A stretch of 64,000 bases of DNA. Origin: an uncultured Bacteroides sp. Lineage in GTDB: Bacteria > Bacteroidota > Bacteroidia > Bacteroidales > Bacteroidaceae. Both the position numbers and the translations under genes were made by a program. Position 1 is the first letter of the stretch. Every line of letters begins with the position of its first letter. Location: contig NZ_CAJUHF010000011.1 in NCBI RefSeq assembly GCF_910585845.1, positions 1 to 64,000 on the forward strand, read 5' to 3'. This document shows positions 58,543 through 64,000 of this stretch, piece after piece. The notes below the pieces were generated by a model. That model saw only the letters and a list, made by a program, of their open reading frames with translations. It was not told the DNA's origin and made no database searches.

Positions 58543-59775
58543 ATGAAACAAATACTGACATTGATTCGTCAAAATCCGTTCTTCAGCGTGGTTTCCATCA
58601 TCGGTACGGCGGTGAGCATCGCTTTCGTGATGGTGGTCTATATGGTGTACGACATACAGACGGCAAATATCCGTCCGGAGATACACCGCGACCGCACGGT
58701 CTATTCCTCCTACGGCTACTACTACCGTCGGGCAGACCATAGCGACAGCAACACCGGCATGTCCTATCGCGCGGCTCATGCCGTTTTCGACGGGCTTCCG
58801 GGGGCGGAGACGGTCGCCTATCAGGGACCTGGCTATGTCCTCTATTGCGGTCCTTCGCCTGCGCAGGGCATGCGCCGCACGGTTCGTCGGGTAGACTTGA
58901 ACTACTGGCGCGTGTACGACATCCCCCTTGTGGCAGGGCGCCTGTTCAGTCAGGAGGAGATGGACGCGTGTCGCGACGTGGTCGTGATAGGCGAGCGGCT
59001 GGCACGCGAGGCATTCGGTTCGGCCGAAGAGGCGGTGGGCAAGAACTATTTCGTGAACTTCCGTCCCAAGCGCATTATCGGGGTCACCCAGGACGTCAGT
59101 TCGCTGTTCACGTTTGCCTACGGGGAGTTGTGGATGCCTTATTCCACGCAGCCCATCCGTACCGATGCCGAGGGCTTGCGTGGCGGGTTTGACGTGGTGG
59201 CGCTCGCCAAGCCCGGAGTCAGCACCGTGGAACTGAAAGAACAGATAGAGCATTCGCTCGCCCGCTTCAATGAGACGCTGACCGAATACAAGCTGGAGCT
59301 TCCCGACCTCAGCACCTACACGGAGCGGCAGTTCTTCCGCAGCGACACGCTCTCGCCTGCCGTCACTTGCATCATTCTGGGGCTGATTCTGCTGATTGTG
59401 CCTGCCATCAATGTCAGCGGGCTTATCTCCTCGCAGATGTCGCGTCGGGTGGCGGAACTGGCGGTGAGGAAGGCGTATGGTGCCCGTCGGTCTACCTTGA
59501 TGATGCAGTTGCTGTGCGAGAATCTGGTGTTGGCGTTGGCAGGCGCGTTGCTTGGCTTCGTCCTTTCGTGCCTGCTCTTGTGGTGGGGCAAGGAGTGGAT
59601 GTTGGGCTACGGTGCGCCCGGTGCCAATTTCGAGGTGAGTATCCTGCTCTTCCTGCGTCCCGTGGTGTTTGTGGTCGTGCTGGCGGTATGCCTGTTGTTC
59701 AACCTGCTTTCCGTGTTCATCCCCGCATGGAATGTCACGCATAAGCCGATAGCGGAAGTTTTAGGGGGAGAGTAG
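58543..59775 (+). CDS. ABC permease 7 (type A)
   Basis: A 410-residue type A chain: LIRQNPFFSVVSIIGTAVSI first-span region, a periplasmic domain (about 45-270), coupling motif LAVRKAYGARRSTLMMQLLC, tail PAWNVTHKPIAEVLGGE. Its start is fixed by the preceding array. It pairs with permease 8. Confidence 0.9.
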   Translation: MKQILTLIRQNPFFSVVSIIGTAVSIAFVMVVYMVYDIQTANIRPEIHRDRTVYSSYGYYYRRADHSDSNTGMSYRAAHAVFDGLPGAETVAYQGPGYVLYCGPSPAQGMRRTVRRVDLNYWRVYDIPLVAGRLFSQEEMDACRDVVVIGERLAREAFGSAEEAVGKNYFVNFRPKRIIGVTQDVSSLFTFAYGELWMPYSTQPIRTDAEGLRGGFDVVALAKPGVSTVELKEQIEHSLARFNETLTEYKLELPDLSTYTERQFFRSDTLSPAVTCIILGLILLIVPAINVSGLISSQMSRRVAELAVRKAYGARRSTLMMQLLCENLVLALAGALLGFVLSCLLLWWGKEWMLGYGAPGANFEVSILLFLRPVVFVVVLAVCLLFNLLSVFIPAWNVTHKPIAEVLGGE

Positions 59776-59783
59776 TTCTTTTG

Positions 59784-59922
59784 AGAATGGAAAATGGAAA
59801 ATGGAAAGTGGAAAGTGGAAAATTTCCCTTTCCTTTTCCCATCCTTCATTCTCCATTCTCCATCCTCCATTTTTCATCCTTCATTCTTAATTTTCCATTT
59901 TCCACTTTCCACTTTCCATTTT
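59784..59922. repeat. 7 bp microsatellite inverted repeat before permease 8
   Basis: GGAAAAT/GGAAAGT heptamers (59784-59823), a pyrimidine-rich middle (59824-59890, ATCCTCC and ATTCTCC units), then complementary ATTTTCC/ACTTTCC heptamers to 59922. The arms share a perfect complement of more than 20 bp; the right arm ends 6 bp before ATG 59929. Confidence 0.88.
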
Positions 59923-59928
59923 TTAAAC

Positions 59929-61203
59929 ATGTTACATTCAATTTTACAACAGATTTGGAACCAGCGCCGCAGTAACGGATGGCTGTTTGCCGAGTTATGG
60001 ATAGTTTTTATACTGATGTGGTATTGCTTGGATGTGCTCTACGGCTTTATCCATGCCGAACGTTTGCCGAAGGGCTACGACTTGGAGCACGTATATAAGA
60101 TCAGAATCTCCAGCAATCCTACGCAGTTCGTAGAGTGCACGTCCGAGGACAGCCTGCAACGCTTCTGGTTCAAGCCGATGGAAGAGGTGGTGCGCCGCAT
60201 CAGGCAGCATCCTGCCGTGGAGAACGCGGCGATGTGGTTGGGCACGGACGCCTATACCCGTAGGCACATGTATCAGGGCTACACGGTGGACAGTGTGCGG
60301 GTGACCACCGCCAACATCCGCTACGTCTCAACGGAGTATTTCGACGTGATGCGCATCCCGCTGGAGCAGGGCAGGGAGTTGTTCGCCACACAAGAACGTG
60401 CATCTGCCGAATGGAACCCGGCAGCCAGTCCGCAGCCTGCCATCGTCACCCGTGACCTGGCGGACAGCCTGTTCCATACGGGCGACGGGGTAGTGGGGCG
60501 TGAGTTCATGGATTACTATTCCGGAGGTTTGCGCTATCGGGTGGCAGCCGTGTGCGCCTTGCAGAAGAGCGACGACTATGCCCGCTACGAGCCTTTCATC
60601 CTGACGCCGTTCCCCGGCTGGTTCTATCAGTGGCAGTACGCGCCCTCCATCTCCATCCGTGTGCGTCCGGAGGCGGATACGGACGATTTTGCCGCCCGTT
60701 TCTATCGCGAGATGACGCCGCAGTTGCAGGTGGCTCCCTTCTACCTGTTCGACATACAGAGCTATCGGGAGCAGAAGATAGAGCGGGATGCTGCCGAGGG
60801 CATTACGCCTTACATCCGCGGTGCATGGCTCATTGTGCTTTTCTTCATCTTCAACGTGTTCATCGGGCTGATGGGTACCTTCTGGTTCCGTACGCGCCAC
60901 CGCCGGTGCGAGATTGCCCTGCGCATGGCGATGGGGAGCAGTCGCAAGAAGATTTTCGGACTGCTGCTGGGCGAAGGCATCCTGTTGTTGTCCTTGGCTG
61001 CCCTTCCGGCACTGTTCGTCTGCGGCAATATCGTGATGGCGGGTGCCACCATGACCGAACAGACTGATGCTACGACCCTCCGCTTCGTCATCGTCTCGCT
61101 GTCCACTTTCCTGCTCATGGGTGTGATGGTGCTGACGGGCATCTGCTTCCCCGCCATGCAGGCGATGCGGGTACAGCCTGCCGAGGCGTTGCATGACGAA
61201 TGA
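59929..61203 (+). CDS. ABC permease 8 (type B)
   Basis: A 424-residue type B chain: QRRSNGWLFAELWIVFILMW, a periplasmic domain (about 45-300), GTFWFRTRHRRCEIALRMAM, tail PAMQAMRVQPAEALHDE. I chose ATG 59929, since the open frame upstream runs through the microsatellite and codes only low-complexity Phe/Ser/Lys sequence. It is the last permease of the cluster and converges with the fucose-isomerase-like gene. Confidence 0.9.
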   Translation: MLHSILQQIWNQRRSNGWLFAELWIVFILMWYCLDVLYGFIHAERLPKGYDLEHVYKIRISSNPTQFVECTSEDSLQRFWFKPMEEVVRRIRQHPAVENAAMWLGTDAYTRRHMYQGYTVDSVRVTTANIRYVSTEYFDVMRIPLEQGRELFATQERASAEWNPAASPQPAIVTRDLADSLFHTGDGVVGREFMDYYSGGLRYRVAAVCALQKSDDYARYEPFILTPFPGWFYQWQYAPSISIRVRPEADTDDFAARFYREMTPQLQVAPFYLFDIQSYREQKIERDAAEGITPYIRGAWLIVLFFIFNVFIGLMGTFWFRTRHRRCEIALRMAMGSSRKKIFGLLLGEGILLLSLAALPALFVCGNIVMAGATMTEQTDATTLRFVIVSLSTFLLMGVMVLTGICFPAMQAMRVQPAEALHDE

Positions 61204-61223
61204 TAAGTAGGCGGAAAGAATCA

Positions 61224-61275
61224 GTTCCGTTTCAGTTCTGTTTCGTTTTTATTCAGCTTCGTTTCGTTTCTATCT
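61224..61275. repeat. Degenerate ~20 bp repeat between convergent genes
   Basis: TTTCAGTTCTGTTTCGTTTT and TTCAGCTTCGTTTCGTTTCT are adjacent variants of one unit in the 76 bp between permease 8 and the isomerase-like gene. Confidence 0.5.
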
Positions 61276-61279
61276 TGTT

Positions 61280-62515
61280 CTATTCCATCCGTCTGCACCC
61301 GTTTGCCTGCATGAACTCGTGCAGCTGCATGGCGTAATTCCCCTGTACCATTATATGGTGGTTTCCAAGCGGATTCCTCAGGAAATATTCGGCAGGAGTA
61401 TCGAGCTTGACGCGTACCTGCGTGCGGCACATATTGAGGTAATTCGTGTTCTCGGTCAGTGTGCCTGTGCTGAGGTAATACTCGTCGAGGCACTCTCCGC
61501 CGCATTTCACCAGGGTGACGTGTCCGGTGGGCATGATGCCTTGGATGCCGATTCCGGTTTCCGTCTCGAAGTGGCTGCGGATGATGTACTTTTCGGTTTG
61601 CGCTACGCCTACGGTGCAGTGCGCCAATACGATTTCGTTGGTCCGTGCGTTTATCATCGAGGGGTTTGCCATGAAAGACGACTTGCCGGTCAGCACCTTC
61701 ATGACCAGCTGGGTGAAGACCGACTGCAGGTCGCCTTCGCATCCGGCTATGATGCCTTCGTCGTTCAGCAGGGCCAAGGCGAGGCAACCGGTGGTTCCGA
61801 GCTGCTCTATCAGCTTGAAGCAGTTCAGGGTGAGGGCACTCAGATTTTCTTCTACGGCGAGCTGCTTCAGTGCACGATACAGGCGCATCGCCTTTATCAG
61901 GTCTTCGGGCGCGGCTTCACGACAGGCAAGCGCTTTGCCGGCAAACGTTGCGCACGCTTCGCCTACCTCGTCGTCCGTGATTCGGGCGAAATATTCGTAC
62001 ACGCGCTCCAGTGGGATGTCCGTATATTCTATTCCCCAACGACGCTTGGCAAGCAGGTAATCCACATTGCTGGCTATCAGCCACGGGGCGGGAGTGCCCA
62101 CCACGCCGATGCGCGAACCGGAGAGGGCTTGTTGCGCCTTGAAGTTGCTGTGCAGCACGAAGATGCGCTTGATGATTTCGGACAGTTCGCCGTGCAGGAT
62201 TTCGCTCTTCATGCCCCGGCTGCGCAGCCAGGCGGAGATTTCGAGGGCGGCGGCGAGCGAGTTCTGCATACCGTCCGCCAGCAGGATGGCAGGGCGGGGA
62301 AGCGATTCGAAATGCTGGATGACCAGCCGCTCCACTCCTCCGGTGGCGATGAAGAGCAGTTGGAAATCGTTGTCCGTAAGCTTGTCTATGTCGTGATAAT
62401 CCACCAGGTTCACGGTAAAATATTTCTCCAGCTCATTCAGCACCATCTCGTGCGAACTGAGGACGGCTGCCTGTTTATGAAGCTGTGAGGCGAAAGTTAT
62501 CAGGTTTAATATCAT
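61280..62515 (-). CDS. L-fucose/L-arabinose isomerase-like protein
   Basis: A 411-residue cytosolic protein whose C-terminal part (GNHHIMVQGNYAMQLHEFM) resembles the metal- and sugar-binding C-terminus of L-fucose isomerase. A CEGDLQSVFTQLVMKVLTG block and SHFETETGIGIQGIMPTG precede it. The N-terminal half has a Rossmann-like arrangement (LLFIATGGVERLVIQHFES, RIGVVGTP). Classical FucI is ~590 residues, so this is a shorter relative whose substrate I cannot name. It is monocistronic and reads toward the permease cluster. Confidence 0.65.
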   Translation of the reverse strand: MILNLITFASQLHKQAAVLSSHEMVLNELEKYFTVNLVDYHDIDKLTDNDFQLLFIATGGVERLVIQHFESLPRPAILLADGMQNSLAAALEISAWLRSRGMKSEILHGELSEIIKRIFVLHSNFKAQQALSGSRIGVVGTPAPWLIASNVDYLLAKRRWGIEYTDIPLERVYEYFARITDDEVGEACATFAGKALACREAAPEDLIKAMRLYRALKQLAVEENLSALTLNCFKLIEQLGTTGCLALALLNDEGIIAGCEGDLQSVFTQLVMKVLTGKSSFMANPSMINARTNEIVLAHCTVGVAQTEKYIIRSHFETETGIGIQGIMPTGHVTLVKCGGECLDEYYLSTGTLTENTNYLNMCRTQVRVKLDTPAEYFLRNPLGNHHIMVQGNYAMQLHEFMQANGCRRME

Positions 62516-62783
62516 GGTATCGTTCTCTGTTATGTATCGTTTACTATTATGGTATCGTTTACTGTTGTAAGTTTATAATAAATTGTTGGTATCCGGACAG
62601 AACTGTTTCCTCCGGAATATACTCTTTTTTCTTCGGGATATACTCTTTCTTTCTTCAGAATACCTCCTTCCCTTGTCCGAAATATGTCCCTTCTTACAAC
62701 CATATCAAAGATATGCTTTCTTTGGGGAATGCAACAAACTTATCGGATATTAAGATGATGTTTTTAAACTTTTTTGCCAATGC

Positions 62784-62817
62784 TTTTCATATCGTATCAA
62801 TAAAAGTGCTATTTTTG
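62784..62817 (+). promoter_or_regulatory. Candidate promoter of the aminotransferase leader
   Basis: TATTTTTG (62810-62817) fits TAnnTTTG. The -33 position has TTTT (62784-62787) at 22 nt, slightly long. The 386 bp gap 62516-62901 otherwise holds ATCGTTTACT and ATATACTCTTT direct repeats and no gene. Confidence 0.45.
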
Positions 62818-62830
62818 CAACTTCGATTGA

Positions 62831-62857
62831 GCAACGGTGAACTCCGTTGCCGTTTTT
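62831..62857 (+). terminator. Hairpin with T-run in the aminotransferase leader
   Basis: GCAACGG (62831-62837) pairs with CCGTTGC (62844-62850), followed by CGTTTTT. It lies about 8 nt after the predicted transcript start and 45 nt before the gene, so it could terminate or attenuate transcription. Confidence 0.6.
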
Positions 62858-62901
62858 GTGTTAGTATTCAAATTCAGTAAATATTCAGTAAATATCCTGA
62901 T

Positions 62902-64000
62902 ATGCCGAAAATATCTATCCGCGGGACGGAAATGCCCGCTTCTCCCATCAGAAAGTTGGCTCCTCTGGCTGATGCAGCCAAGCAGAGGGGAGTGCATGTA
63001 TTCCATCTCAACATCGGACAGCCCGACCTGCCCACACCGCAGGTAGCGATCGATGCGATACGTAACGTCGACCGTAAGATCCTGGAGTATAGCCCCAGTG
63101 CAGGCTACCGCAGCTACCGCGAGAAGCTGGTGGGCTATTACGATAAGTTCAACATCAAACTGACCGCGGATGATATCATCATTACTTCGGGCGGCTCGGA
63201 AGCTGTGCTGTTCTCCTTCCTGGCGTGCCTGAATCCGGGCGACGAAATCATCGTTCCCGAACCGGCGTATGCCAACTACATGGCGTTTGCCATCTCCGTA
63301 GGTGCCAAGATCCGCACGATTGCCACCACGATAGAGGAGGGATTCTCGCTGCCGAAGGTCGAAAAGTTCGAGGAACTGATCAATGAGCGCACCCGTGCCA
63401 TTCTCATCTGCAACCCCAACAACCCCACGGGCTACCTCTACACGCGCCGCGAGATGAACCAGATACGCGACCTGGTGAAGAAGTATGACCTGTTCCTCTT
63501 CTCCGACGAAGTGTACCGTGAATTCATCTATACCGGTTCTCCCTACATCTCCGCCTGCCATTTGGAGGGGATAGAGAACAATGTGGTGCTGATCGACTCC
63601 GTGTCCAAGCGCTACTCCGAGTGCGGCATCCGTATCGGTGCCCTGATCACGAAGAACAAGGAGATCAGGGACGCGGTGATGAAGTTCTGCCAGGCACGCC
63701 TCAGTCCCCCGCTGATCGGTCAGATTGCTGCCGAGGCATCGCTGGATGCCGGCGAGGATTACTTGCGCGACACCTACGATGAGTACGTGGAACGCCGTAA
63801 GTGCCTGATCGACGGGCTGAACCGCATACCGGGCGTCTATTCGCCCATCCCGATGGGAGCATTCTATACGGTGGCAAAACTTCCGGTGGACGATTCCGAC
63901 AAGTTCTGTGCCTGGTGCCTCTCCGAGTTCGAATACGAGAAACAGACCGTCTTCATGGCGCCTGCTTCCGGTTTCTATACCACGCCCGGCGCCGGACGCA
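62902..64000 (+). CDS. PLP-dependent class I/II aminotransferase (cut by window end)
   Basis: The first 366 codons of an aminotransferase of about 400 residues; no stop is reached. It begins MPKISIRGTEMPASPIRKLA. Fold-type I features are present: NIGQPDLPTP, the SGGSEAVLFSFLACLNPGDE cofactor loop, ICNPNNPTGYLY, SDEVYREF (Asp contacting the pyridine N) and the Schiff-base lysine in DSVSKRYSECGIRIG. This matches the aspartate/aromatic-type aminotransferases. The amino-acid substrate is not determined. An 11 bp direct repeat (ATTCAGTAAAT, twice) and a terminator-like hairpin lie in its leader. Confidence 0.92.
   Translation, partial: MPKISIRGTEMPASPIRKLAPLADAAKQRGVHVFHLNIGQPDLPTPQVAIDAIRNVDRKILEYSPSAGYRSYREKLVGYYDKFNIKLTADDIIITSGGSEAVLFSFLACLNPGDEIIVPEPAYANYMAFAISVGAKIRTIATTIEEGFSLPKVEKFEELINERTRAILICNPNNPTGYLYTRREMNQIRDLVKKYDLFLFSDEVYREFIYTGSPYISACHLEGIENNVVLIDSVSKRYSECGIRIGALITKNKEIRDAVMKFCQARLSPPLIGQIAAEASLDAGEDYLRDTYDEYVERRKCLIDGLNRIPGVYSPIPMGAFYTVAKLPVDDSDKFCAWCLSEFEYEKQTVFMAPASGFYTTPGAGR

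Noticed and set aside
59794..59928. Longer start for permease 8
   Set aside because: It would translate the microsatellite into Phe/Ser/His-rich sequence; paralogues begin at the equivalent of 59929.

Overview
The window reads as chromosomal DNA of a Bacteroides sensu lato species (order Bacteroidales). The evidence is the promoter style (TTTG, 19-21 nt, then TAnnTTTG), several Bacteroidales-restricted families (DUF4421, DUF4250, DUF4783, DUF4858), TonB-dependent and OmpA-like outer-membrane barrels, and the rlmH-DUF4783-nadC order. No rRNA, tRNA or CRISPR array was found.

Layout. 0.2-1.3 kb: 3'-truncated tyrosine integrase, probably an element scar. 1.7-5.8 kb: DUF4250 and DUF4421 genes, a ~70 nt sRNA candidate with its own promoter and terminator, then an ECF sigma operon (sigma factor, small membrane protein, Spy-like periplasmic protein, decayed outer-membrane barrel gene). 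5.8-9.9 kb: TrpB2-type tryptophan synthase and a TrkH/TrkA potassium uptake pair. 10.4-23.9 kb: a leftward type I restriction-modification locus (hsdM, tyrosine recombinase, partial hsdS, PD-(D/E)XK protein, two full hsdS genes, two Fic genes, two small ORFs, half hsdS, hsdR). It includes an apparently exact 2,670 bp tandem duplication. 24.5-29.6 kb: TonB receptor, membrane polyferredoxin, secreted iron-sulfur aldo/keto reductase. 29.8-31.8 kb: rlmH, DUF4783, nadC. 32.2-35.6 kb: second ECF sigma operon with a membrane-anchored barrel protein and envelope lipoproteins. 35.7-47.9 kb: M23 peptidase, C69 dipeptidase, phosphohexomutase, NudC, ABC-F protein, truncated AAA ATPase, acetyltransferase, cytidine deaminase, LysM glucosaminidase. 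48.3-61.2 kb: MacAB-like export cluster with one adaptor, one ATPase and eight FtsX-type permeases in four alternating pairs. 61.3-64 kb: fucose-isomerase-like protein and a PLP aminotransferase cut by the window end.

A recurrent feature is short-period tandem DNA. Many intergenic gaps hold degenerate arrays of 7, 8, 9, 10, 19, 22 or 33 bp units, several ending exactly at a start codon. Four genes carry in-frame minisatellites of 9, 18, 18 and 21 bp. Three separate intergenic regions share one 22 bp palindromic unit family; two of them precede the two ECF sigma operons. Together with the recombinase-linked hsdS halves, these are the least explained parts of the window.
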